Origin: an uncultured Pelagibacteraceae bacterium
GTDB lineage: Bacteria; Pseudomonadota; Alphaproteobacteria; Pelagibacterales; Pelagibacteraceae
Length of the DNA stretch: 64,000 nt
Reading direction: 5' to 3'
NCBI GenBank assembly: GCA_902527215.1
Contig: CABZOF010000001.1
Span: 226,001 to 290,000, forward strand
The position numbers were made by a program, and so were the translations under genes. The notes beneath the pieces are model-generated. The model did no database searches and was not told the DNA's origin. It saw only the letters and a list, made by a program, of their open reading frames with translations. Positions 54,727-62,413 of this stretch are shown here, one piece after another; positions within the stretch are counted from its first letter, which is position 1; every line of letters begins with the position of its first letter.

Positions 54727-55317
54727 TTAATTTTTTTTTTGTAAAATTAAATCCTCAACTTTTTCCAAAATAAAGTGTCCAAGGAAAATATGACACTCCT
54801 GAATCCTAGCTGTTATACTTGATGGAACTATAATTTTGATATCACATAGTTTTTTGCAATTACCACCGCCAGATCCTAAAAATCCAATAGTCTTAACGCC
54901 CCTTTTTTTTGCTTCTCTTAATACTTTAATTATATTTTTTGAATTGCCGGAAGTGGAAATAACAAGCAGAATATCATTTTTTTTATGTAAAGCTCTAAAT
55001 GTTCTTAAAAAAATTTCTGTGAAATCATAATCATTTCCACATGCCGTAATTGTTGATGTATCTTGCGCGAGTGAAATGGCTGGTAAAGGATTTCTATTTA
55101 CTTTTGGTCTAAGCCTAATAAGTAATTCTGCCGCTAAGTGCTGGGCATCTGCTGCTGATCCACCATTTCCACATATAAGAATTTTTGATTTTTTTTTTAA
55201 AGAGTTAGAAATTAATCTAATTGCCTTTTTTATTTGGTCAGTCTCTTTGATAAGTAATTTATGAACAGAAATATTTTCTTCTAATTTTTTTTTTAATTGA
55301 GTTTTTATTTGATCCAT
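54727..55317 (-). CDS. GmhA-like phosphosugar isomerase (SIS domain)
   Basis: The 196-residue protein matches sedoheptulose-7-phosphate isomerase throughout: ILICGNGGSAADAQHLAAELLIR, DTSTITACGNDYDFTEIFLRTFRA, DILLVISTSGNSKNIIKVL, GFLGSGGG, and the final RIQECHIFLGHFILEKVE. GmhA makes D-glycero-D-manno-heptose 7-phosphate. No HldE or GmhB heptose genes are nearby, and the genes on both sides are NeuB-type and isomerase-like. It may therefore provide a heptose or other aldose phosphate for an unusual sugar acid. Its start abuts the NeuB stop. Confidence 0.9.
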   Translation of the reverse strand: MDQIKTQLKKKLEENISVHKLLIKETDQIKKAIRLISNSLKKKSKILICGNGGSAADAQHLAAELLIRLRPKVNRNPLPAISLAQDTSTITACGNDYDFTEIFLRTFRALHKKNDILLVISTSGNSKNIIKVLREAKKRGVKTIGFLGSGGGNCKKLCDIKIIVPSSITARIQECHIFLGHFILEKVEDLILQKKN

Positions 55318-56163
55318 TTATTTTAAATTTAAATGCGCTCTAAGCTTTTTAGCTATTAATACTTCCTCTTTCAAAATCTCACCTGTTTTTGCAGTACCAA
55401 TGGACTTTATCATTTTATTTATAGTTGAAATAAGTTCTACCATACCTCTTTTCTCGATAGATGCAGATTGGTCTGATCCATACATGCTTCTATCTAAAGT
55501 GATATGTCTTTCTAAAGAACTGATACCAAACATCGACGCTGCATAAGAAACTGCAAGTCCACTTTCATGACCACTATAACCAACATTACAATTGTATTTT
55601 TTTTTCAAGTCATTAATTGTTTCTAAATTTGCATCCTCTACCTTCATAGGATATGTGGAAACACAATGCATTAATTCATAGCTACATTTAGCCTCTTCAA
55701 AAATTTTAACAGCTTTGTCTATATTATCAATTGTGGACATACCTGTAGAAATAAAAGTATGTTTTTTCCTTTTTGCTACTTCCATCAAAAAATCTTGATC
55801 TACTATCATAGCAGATGCGATTTTATGATATTTGAGGTTAAATTTATCTAAAAATCTAAGACTATTTAAATCCCAAGCGGAAGCAAACCATTCAATTTTT
55901 TTTAATTTACAATAATCATCTATTATTTGGTATTGATCAAAGGAAAATTCCAACCCTTCTTTTTGTTCTCTAGTAGTATTACCCCAAGGACTTTCCCTTG
56001 GGGTATCTAATATTTTTTTTGAATATACTAAATCAATATCTCTTTTTTGAAATTTTACAGAATCAAAACCTGCCATTTTTGCGTTATCAATTAAATTTTT
56101 TGTTATATTTAAATCACCGTTATGATTAATTCCTATCTCTGCAATAAAAAAAATTTTGTTCAT
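55318..56163 (-). CDS. NeuB-family synthase lacking the SAF domain
   Basis: The 281-residue protein has the catalytic barrel: IFFIAEIGINHNGDLNITKNLID, SVKFQKRDIDLVY, FASAWDLNSLRFLD, KIASAMIVD, TFISTGMSTIDNI, HCVSTYPMKVEDANL, VGYSGHESG and LERHITLDRSMYGSDQ. It ends where the C-terminal SAF domain of standard NeuB begins (the paralogue at 45.2 kb is 353 residues and has it). SAF supplies substrate-binding residues to the partner subunit in NeuB dimers, so substrate handling must differ. It abuts the GmhA-like gene. Confidence 0.9.
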   Translation of the reverse strand: MNKIFFIAEIGINHNGDLNITKNLIDNAKMAGFDSVKFQKRDIDLVYSKKILDTPRESPWGNTTREQKEGLEFSFDQYQIIDDYCKLKKIEWFASAWDLNSLRFLDKFNLKYHKIASAMIVDQDFLMEVAKRKKHTFISTGMSTIDNIDKAVKIFEEAKCSYELMHCVSTYPMKVEDANLETINDLKKKYNCNVGYSGHESGLAVSYAASMFGISSLERHITLDRSMYGSDQSASIEKRGMVELISTINKMIKSIGTAKTGEILKEEVLIAKKLRAHLNLK

Positions 56164-56218
56164 AATATTAGGTATTTTTGCTTATTGATTTTTATAATAT
56201 AACTTTAAAAATTTATTG

Positions 56219-56926
56219 TCACTTTATAATCCTTTTAATAAAAACTTCTTCAGTATATCCGTTAAGATTTAGAAAAGCCAAGTTAATAATTAAATCTGCC
56301 ACTTTTTTAGGATCTAAAAAATTTTTAGGACTTTGATTTTTCAATTTCTTACCCATTTTGGTCTTCATACTACCCATGCTTATGAGATAATTGATTATAT
56401 TTTTTTTAATTGTCTCTTTGTTCATAGACTTTACAGCTCCAACCAAAGCATGTTTTGACGAACAATAATATACAGTATTCTTAAAACCTTCGTAAGAAGA
56501 AGATGATCCTATATGAAAAATTTTTAACAATTCACCGTTTCTATTAAATTTAATTAAGTTGCTATTAATTTTAATACTAGAAAATAAATTTATTTGAAAA
56601 GTTAACATTAATTGATCTATATTTAATTTGTTTAAACTATCATATCCGAAATAACCGACACAGTTAAAAACTATATTTATTTGTTTTGTAATTTTTTTTA
56701 AATTTTTAAAAAATTTTTTATCACTTTCATTATCTGTAAAATCACATATCTCAAAAAATTTAATTTTTTTTTTTTGAGCTAAATTTAATTTATTTAATAG
56801 ATTAGTTTTTGATTTAGTATTTTTTGCTGACAGATAAAAGTTTGCATTTTGTTTTAGAAGTTTAATTAATATTTCCTTACCCAGACCACTGTTTGCACCA
56901 AATATTAAGATATTTTTTTTTTTCAT
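56219..56926 (-). CDS. Short-chain dehydrogenase/reductase
   Basis: The 235-residue protein has NILIFGANSGLGKEILIKLL (TGxxxGxG-like cofactor loop), FNCVGYFGYDSL in the place of NNAG, the Ser strand IFHIGSSSSYEG, and YYCSSKHALVGAVKS (YxxxK). The Thr of TGxxxGxG is replaced by Phe-Gly-Ala, common in divergent SDRs. It overlaps the NeuA-like gene by four bases and precedes NeuB by 55 bases, so it belongs to the second sugar-acid run. Substrate unknown. Confidence 0.83.
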   Translation of the reverse strand: MKKKNILIFGANSGLGKEILIKLLKQNANFYLSAKNTKSKTNLLNKLNLAQKKKIKFFEICDFTDNESDKKFFKNLKKITKQINIVFNCVGYFGYDSLNKLNIDQLMLTFQINLFSSIKINSNLIKFNRNGELLKIFHIGSSSSYEGFKNTVYYCSSKHALVGAVKSMNKETIKKNIINYLISMGSMKTKMGKKLKNQSPKNFLDPKKVADLIINLAFLNLNGYTEEVFIKRIIK

Positions 56927-57651
56927 TTATTTATTTTGTTAAATTTATTTAAGAATATTAATTTTGCTTTTTTAAGATCTTTTTCATTATCAATATCTAT
57001 ATAATAATCTGATGTATTTTTAGGTATAAAAGCTAATATTTTTTTTCCTGTCATACTATTTTTTAAAATAGTTTTTCTTGTTCTAAGAATATCAATATAT
57101 CCAGAATGATTATAAACTTTAGGTAAATATTGTCTTCCCATAGAATGCAATTCTTTTCTTGATTTAATTAGTGGTAAAGCTTTTTTATTATTTATTTTCC
57201 ACATTTTATATGGTGTTTCTGTAACATAGGTTAATGATCTTAAAGATGAATAGCTTTTATTTTTTAAAAATAAATTTTTAGCCATTAATAAATTTTTTTT
57301 TTTCCTAAATGGACTAGTAATTCTAAGATGATAAATTATTTCTGGAATCTTAATATATTTGTCTTTCCACCAATTTAAAAAGTGCTTAAAGCATTGTAAA
57401 TCACTTGACTTATTTCCAGATATATTTTTTGGTCTCAAAAAAGGCACCTCTGCTCCATATTTCTCTGCAATTTTTTTAATTTTGATTGAGTCTGTTGAAA
57501 CAATTATTCTATCGGGATTGAGCAGTTTTGCACTTTTAATTGTATAATATATTAATTCTTTATTATTTATTTTTTTTATATTTTTATTTTTAATTCCTTT
57601 TGATCCTGACCTCGCTGGTATCAAAGCAATTTTAAGAAGATTATTTTTCAC
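56923..57651 (-). CDS. NeuA-type CMP-acylneuraminate cytidylyltransferase family
   Basis: The 242-residue protein starts KIALIPARSGSKGIKNKNIKKINNKELIYYTI, the NeuA signature. It continues with IIVSTDSIKIKKIAEKYGAEVPFLRPKNIS, SDLQCFKHFLNWW, YHLRITSPFRKKKNLLMA and the end block DIDNEKDLKKA. It activates the product of the SAF-less NeuB with CTP. It overlaps the radical SAM gene by 11 bases and the SDR by four, so the run 59.1 to 53.1 kb looks like one transcription unit. Confidence 0.9.
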   Translation of the reverse strand: MKNNLLKIALIPARSGSKGIKNKNIKKINNKELIYYTIKSAKLLNPDRIIVSTDSIKIKKIAEKYGAEVPFLRPKNISGNKSSDLQCFKHFLNWWKDKYIKIPEIIYHLRITSPFRKKKNLLMAKNLFLKNKSYSSLRSLTYVTETPYKMWKINNKKALPLIKSRKELHSMGRQYLPKVYNHSGYIDILRTRKTILKNSMTGKKILAFIPKNTSDYYIDIDNEKDLKKAKLIFLNKFNKINK

Positions 57652-59104
57652 GTGCCAATCTTACAAAATTATTTTTGTAATATTCTAGTTTTTCTAAGGA
57701 TACAAGAGAATGTTTGCTTAAGGATCTTATTTGAGGATCTAAATTTTTTTCATACTCATTAAAATATTTTTTACTAATAGATTTTTTTTGTTCATCAGTT
57801 CCTAAATAAGGGGTATAAAATGCAACTGTAATATTGTTTGGTTTAAGGAACTTGTTAAATTCAATTGTATCTAAAATTGATTTTTCATCCTGGTCAGGTA
57901 AACCAATAATATTATAAGCAGATGAATTAATTTTATTTTTCCTTAAAAGTTTAAAGGCATTGATTATCTTATCCTGATCCACAAATCTATTAAGTTTTGA
58001 GGATCTGAAATCTTCTCCACTTAACTCTAGACCCATCCCGACTCCATCAACTCCTAAATCTTTCAGTAAAGTGATTGTTTTTTCATTAATACCCTCTGGT
58101 CTAGTCTCAATATATAGTTTCAATCCTAATGGTTTTTCTTTAATAAAGCTTGCTAATTCTAAAAGTACTTTTCTATTTAAGGTTAAAAAATTTGTATCTT
58201 GACAACGAACTAATTGAATACCAAAATCTCTTTTATAACTGCTTAATTCTTGATAAATTTTTTTTGCACTTTTGCTTCTTAAATAAGAGTTTGCACCTTT
58301 TATTGCACCCGAGGGTGTCGTTTCATTAAAGTCATAATATCTTTGAATAACAGTTTCTACACAATAAGAGCAAGAATATAAGCAGCCCCTCGACATTTCA
58401 TAATCAATAGCTCTTAAAACTTCTCCATTATAAGCTCTGAAAAATATTTGATCATCAAATAGGCTGTAATCGTAATTTGGTAAATCGTCTAATGTTTTAT
58501 ATATATTTTGTTTTTTGGTGGTCTCAAGTTTTTCATTATTAAAAAAAGATATACCATTTATTTTTTTTAATTCGTCATTCAAAATTTTTTTATTTTTCTG
58601 AACTTCAGAATATTTTTCTGCTATTTCTTTCAAAATTAATTCACTTTCACCTCTAATAAAAATATCTATTAATGGGTATTTTTTAGATATGGTCTCTACA
58701 TCTGCTGTAACTTGTAATCCACCTGAAATTAAAAGTGAATTTCCTTTAAGTTTATTTACTAATTCATACCCGTATTGAAAATTTACATATTCTCCCTCTC
58801 CATGAATATGAGAACTTAATGCTGACCAAAATATTATATCTGGTTTGAATTCTCGAATTTTTTTCTTTAATTCATCAAAAATATTCAAATTGTTATATTT
58901 TATATATTCATCATATTTTGAAGGCTTGTATTGATTATTTTTTGTGTTGTATCCTATCTCGTTATCATGCCATTCGTTGTAAAAAGTCGCATCAAATAAT
59001 TCTACTTGATGCCCATTTTTTTTTAAGACTGCTGAGTGAGATGCTATCCAAATTGGAGTAATTCCTCTCCCCCATTTACTAGGATTTATAAATAGTACAT
59101 TCAT
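57641..59104 (-). CDS. B12-binding-type radical SAM protein
   Basis: The 487-residue protein has an N-terminal cobalamin-binding-like Rossmann region (NVLFINPSKWGRGITPIWIASHSAVLKKNGHQVELFDA ... DIIFWSALSSHI ... LISGGLQVTAD). A radical SAM barrel follows with the cluster cysteines C241, C245, C248 in SRGCLYSCSYC. LYIETRPEGINEKTI and GVGMGLELSGEDFRSSKLNR are typical of this superfamily. Many members methylate or rearrange unactivated carbons. As first gene of the NeuA-NeuB run it may modify the sugar acid. The reaction is unknown. Confidence 0.85.
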   Translation of the reverse strand: MNVLFINPSKWGRGITPIWIASHSAVLKKNGHQVELFDATFYNEWHDNEIGYNTKNNQYKPSKYDEYIKYNNLNIFDELKKKIREFKPDIIFWSALSSHIHGEGEYVNFQYGYELVNKLKGNSLLISGGLQVTADVETISKKYPLIDIFIRGESELILKEIAEKYSEVQKNKKILNDELKKINGISFFNNEKLETTKKQNIYKTLDDLPNYDYSLFDDQIFFRAYNGEVLRAIDYEMSRGCLYSCSYCVETVIQRYYDFNETTPSGAIKGANSYLRSKSAKKIYQELSSYKRDFGIQLVRCQDTNFLTLNRKVLLELASFIKEKPLGLKLYIETRPEGINEKTITLLKDLGVDGVGMGLELSGEDFRSSKLNRFVDQDKIINAFKLLRKNKINSSAYNIIGLPDQDEKSILDTIEFNKFLKPNNITVAFYTPYLGTDEQKKSISKKYFNEYEKNLDPQIRSLSKHSLVSLEKLEYYKNNFVRLAREK

Positions 59105-59131
59105 AAAACATTATATATATTAGAGATAATA

Positions 59132-59719
59132 ATGTTTGCAATAATAGATTTGGAGTTTACGTCTTGGAAAGGATCTTTAGAGAGAAACTGGAAGCTTGAA
59201 TGGGAAAAAAGAGAAATAATACAAATAGGTTCGGTCAAATTTAATTCTTTTAATGGAAATTTAAAATTTAAAAATATTTATATCAAACCAAAATTTAACA
59301 AAAACTTATCTTTTTATATTCAAAGTCTGACGAAAATAAGTCAGAGTACTATTAATGAACATGGCAAAGATTTTAAATTTGCTATACAGGATATGAATTT
59401 ATTTTTTAAAGATGTAAAATATATTTTTTGTAATGGATTTGATAAAGAGGTTTTTATTGAAAATTTTGAAATGCATAATTTGAAAAAAAAAAAATTTTTA
59501 TCAAATATTTATAATATACGACCCTATTTATCTAAAAAGTTAAAAATTGACGAAAAAGAAATAATTTCTTCAGAACTTAATAATTTTTTTAATTTTGAAA
59601 ATATTTCAATAAAGCATAACGCCTTAAATGACTCACTCAATATTTTTAAGTGTCTGAAATTACTTAAATCAAAAAATAAACTTAATTATCACGAAATAAT
59701 TTCTAGTATAATTAAATAA
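59132..59719 (+). CDS. DEDDh 3'-5' exonuclease-like protein
   Basis: The 195-residue protein starts MFAIIDLEFTSW, supplying the Asp and Glu of Exo I. EIIQIGSVKFNSFNG follows as in KapD/ERI-1-type exonucleases, then FCNGFDKEVFIENFE fits Exo II, and IKHNALNDSLNIFKCL gives the His and Asp of Exo III. It should degrade RNA or DNA 3' ends, which is odd inside a glycan island. Its start is only 27 bases from the divergent radical SAM start. The 215 bases after it hold no gene, only a short CTGGTA/TACCAG inverted repeat near 59790-59812. Confidence 0.8.
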   Translation: MFAIIDLEFTSWKGSLERNWKLEWEKREIIQIGSVKFNSFNGNLKFKNIYIKPKFNKNLSFYIQSLTKISQSTINEHGKDFKFAIQDMNLFFKDVKYIFCNGFDKEVFIENFEMHNLKKKKFLSNIYNIRPYLSKKLKIDEKEIISSELNNFFNFENISIKHNALNDSLNIFKCLKLLKSKNKLNYHEIISSIIK

Positions 59720-59934
59720 TTATAATTTAGTTAAACTATTTTTTTTATTATATTTTATAACTTCTAAATAAAAATTTTTACTAGTACACTGGTATCTATT
59801 TTAGCTACCAGAAATATTGAGATGCAAAACAAAGCAAATAATAAGATGGGTTAATATCTTTAATATAATATTTTTATAAGAATTATTTTACTACTTTATT
59901 ATAAAGAAGTATGTTTTATTTAATAAAAAAATAA

Positions 59935-61224
59935 ATGATCATAGGTAAAGAAATATATAAATTGGCAAAAAAGCTTTGGCCTTTAAATAGAAGCTTGACG
60001 GGATACGGTTTAAGAGAAACTTTAAAAGAAATATCCTACTTTTTACCAAGTCTAAAAATAAAATCGATACCTTCAGGAAAAAAAGTTTTTGATTGGACAG
60101 TTCCTAAAGAGTGGTGTGTAACCGAGGCTTATATAATTACTCCTAGTGGAAAAAAAATTTGCGATTTTTCTAAAAATAATTTACACTTAGTTGGATATAG
60201 CCTACCTTTTAAGGGTAAGTTGACATTAAGTGAACTTAAAAAAAATCTATACACTCTTCCTAGCCAACCAAACGCCATTCCATATGTAACTAGCTATTAT
60301 GAAGCAAGATGGGGATTTTGTATTTCTAAAATTGAGCTAGATACTCTTGAAGAAGGTGAGTATGAAATTGTAATTGACTCTAAGTTAATTAATGGTGAGT
60401 TAAATTATGGTGAGTTGATTGTGCCTGGAAAATCAAAAAAAGAAATTTTTTTAAGTACTTATGTTTGCCACCCATCTATGGCTAACAATGAGTTATCTGG
60501 TCCATCAGTTTTAACATATTTAGCAAAATGGATACAAAATTTAAATAAAAGAGAATTTACATACAGGATTATTTTTATTCCAGAGACCATTGGGTCAATA
60601 GCTTATTTAAGTATAAATCATAAAGAAATGAGGAAAAATATTATTGCTGGCTTTAACGTAACATGTGTTGGAGATGATAGAGCTTATTCTTTTATACCAT
60701 CTCGTAATGGAAAAACTATAACTGATGAAATAGCGAAACATGTACTAAAGTGGATTGATCCAAATTTTTTAAAATATACATGGTTTGATCGTGGTAGTGA
60801 TGAGAGACAATATTGTTCACCAGGAATTGATTTGCCAATTGCATCAATTTGTAGAACAAAATACGGTGAATATCCTGAATATCATACATCTTTAGACAAT
60901 TTAAAAGATGTCGTAACACCTAAGGGGTTGGATGGAGGTTATTGGGCTTTAAGAAAAGCTTTAGAACTTTTAGAAAAAAATAAAAAATATAAGGTAACAG
61001 TTCTAGGAGAACCCCAAATGAGTAAACGAGGACTTTATCCATCTATTTCAAAAAAAGAAAATCAGAGTTCGATAAATCTGATGATGAACTTCATTAGTTT
61101 ATGTGACGGAAAATCTTCACTACTTGAAATTGCAAATGAGTTAAATATTCCGGCGTGGGATTTATATGAAATAGTAGATAAACTTAAGGAAGAAAAACTC
61201 TTGACTACAAAATATAAATCCTAA
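59935..61224 (+). CDS. DUF4910 aminopeptidase-like protein
   Basis: The 429-residue protein starts with LAKKLWPLNRSLTGYGLRETLKEI, the DUF2172/DUF4910 signature. It has VPKEWCVTEAYIITPSGKKICDF, LSTYVCHPSMANNELSGPSVLTYLA (M28-like metal site), IFIPETIGSIAYL, WFDRGSDERQYCSPGIDLPIASICRTKYGEYPEYHTSLDNL, and a C-terminal winged-helix-like tail. The family has a zinc aminopeptidase fold and recurs in surface-glycan loci; it may cut or form an amide on an aminoacyl sugar. It heads the plus run with AAC(3)-like and ACP genes (42- and 36-base gaps). Confidence 0.85.
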   Translation: MIIGKEIYKLAKKLWPLNRSLTGYGLRETLKEISYFLPSLKIKSIPSGKKVFDWTVPKEWCVTEAYIITPSGKKICDFSKNNLHLVGYSLPFKGKLTLSELKKNLYTLPSQPNAIPYVTSYYEARWGFCISKIELDTLEEGEYEIVIDSKLINGELNYGELIVPGKSKKEIFLSTYVCHPSMANNELSGPSVLTYLAKWIQNLNKREFTYRIIFIPETIGSIAYLSINHKEMRKNIIAGFNVTCVGDDRAYSFIPSRNGKTITDEIAKHVLKWIDPNFLKYTWFDRGSDERQYCSPGIDLPIASICRTKYGEYPEYHTSLDNLKDVVTPKGLDGGYWALRKALELLEKNKKYKVTVLGEPQMSKRGLYPSISKKENQSSINLMMNFISLCDGKSSLLEIANELNIPAWDLYEIVDKLKEEKLLTTKYKS

Positions 61225-61266
61225 AGGATGGTTAATTAATCTATAAAATATATAATAAATCTTTAA

Positions 61267-62070
61267 ATGGACTCAAATAAATTGAAAATTGAAATTAAAA
61301 GATCAGTTTCAAAACTTAATTTAAAACAAGGTTCTACAATATACGTTGCAGGGAATCTCTATAACTTTGGTATAGATAAAACCGACATAAACTATTTTTG
61401 CAAATTTTTTTTGTATTATTTAAAAAAAAAAATAGGGATACAAGGTAATATTACAGTACCCACTGCAACTTTAAATTTTACAAATTCAAATAAGATTTAT
61501 AATCCAAAAAAAACTAAATCATATTTAATGGGTATTTTTTCAGAATATGTAAGAAATCAGAAAAATAGTTTTAGATCAGATCATCCTTTGTGGTCTTTTT
61601 CTGGAATAGGAAAAAATATAAAAAAAGTTTTAGGAAAGACATCTTATTCTGCATATGGGGATAAGTCTGTTTTTGAAAACCTATTAAGTTTCAACTCATA
61701 TTTTATTAGTTTGGGTGAACCAAATACTTCCATTGGTATGTTGCATTATGTAGAGCATCTAGTAGGGGTTCCCTATCGATATAATAAGGAGTTTTTTGTA
61801 AGAGTTAAAAAGAATAACAAGATAAAAAAAAAGTATTGCCTCTTAGGAGTAAGGTTTAGATCAAAGTATATAGTTTCAAATAATAATTCAAAGATTATAA
61901 GTAAATTAAAGAAAATGAATACTTTTAAAAAAGTTAAGTTTAAAAAAGGCTATATATACATTTGCAAATATAAAACTATAGTCACAAATTTAAAAAAAAT
62001 TATTTCAAAAAAACCGACAATTTGGATGAAAAATGATAAAATACTTCAAAAAAATTATTTTAAATATTAA
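61267..62070 (+). CDS. AAC(3)-family N-acyltransferase
   Basis: The 267-residue protein has the aminoglycoside 3-N-acetyltransferase fold markers: GNITVPTATLNFTNS, FSEYVRNQKNSFRSDHPLWSFSGIGKN, SAYGDKSVFENLLSFNSYFISLGEP and MLHYVEHLVGVPYR. In glycan loci such enzymes acylate an amino sugar, not a drug. Next to an acyl carrier protein gene it may use an acyl-ACP donor instead of acetyl-CoA, which is an inference from context. No resistance role is implied. Confidence 0.85.
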   Translation: MDSNKLKIEIKRSVSKLNLKQGSTIYVAGNLYNFGIDKTDINYFCKFFLYYLKKKIGIQGNITVPTATLNFTNSNKIYNPKKTKSYLMGIFSEYVRNQKNSFRSDHPLWSFSGIGKNIKKVLGKTSYSAYGDKSVFENLLSFNSYFISLGEPNTSIGMLHYVEHLVGVPYRYNKEFFVRVKKNNKIKKKYCLLGVRFRSKYIVSNNNSKIISKLKKMNTFKKVKFKKGYIYICKYKTIVTNLKKIISKKPTIWMKNDKILQKNYFKY

Positions 62071-62106
62071 TAAGAGAAAATGAATATTATAAAGATTTGA
62101 TAATTT

Positions 62107-62343
62107 GTGATTATAAAAAAAAAATTAAAATTCCATATAAATAAAAAGACAAAAAAAAAATTTACTTACGAATCAGACTTAGTAAGGCAAGAAATTATTG
62201 ATTCATTTGGTTTAATTGAACTAGTTAATTTTATTGAAAAAGATTTAAAATACAAGTGTCCGATTGATAAAATTAGTATTACAAATTTTAATACGATAAA
62301 TAATATTACAAAGTTTGTGATGAGATATAATAAAAAAAGATAG
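62107..62343 (+). CDS. Acyl carrier protein-like protein
   Basis: The 78-residue protein has the phosphopantetheine site VRQEIIDSFGLIELVNFIEKDL with the attachment Ser at about residue 33, followed by IDKISITNFNTINNI, the usual helix III region of ACP/PCP domains. It starts at GTG. It is a dedicated carrier, separate from the fatty-acid synthase genes, and faces an AMP-dependent ligase that could load it. The basic N-terminus is unusual for ACPs, which are normally acidic. Confidence 0.8.
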   Translation: MIIKKKLKFHINKKTKKKFTYESDLVRQEIIDSFGLIELVNFIEKDLKYKCPIDKISITNFNTINNITKFVMRYNKKR

Positions 62344-62376
62344 TTTTTTTTAATTATGACAATAGATATATCAATT

Positions 62377-62397
62377 TAAATACTCTTAGAGTGTTTA
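62377..62397. terminator. Stem-loop between convergent ACP and AMP-ligase genes
   Basis: TAAATACTC (62377-62385) pairs with GAGTGTTTA (62389-62397) over nine positions with a TTA loop and one G-U pair. A second small hairpin and a T run (AAAAGAAATCTTTTTTT) follow on the plus strand at about 62398-62416. Both genes end here, so a bidirectional terminator is likely. Confidence 0.45.
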
Positions 62398-62413
62398 GAA
62401 AAGAAATCTTTTT

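Noticed and set aside
61267-62070. Antibiotic resistance role for the AAC(3)-like gene
   Set aside because: The gene lies in a glycan-modification context beside ACP and ligase genes, where family members act on amino sugars.
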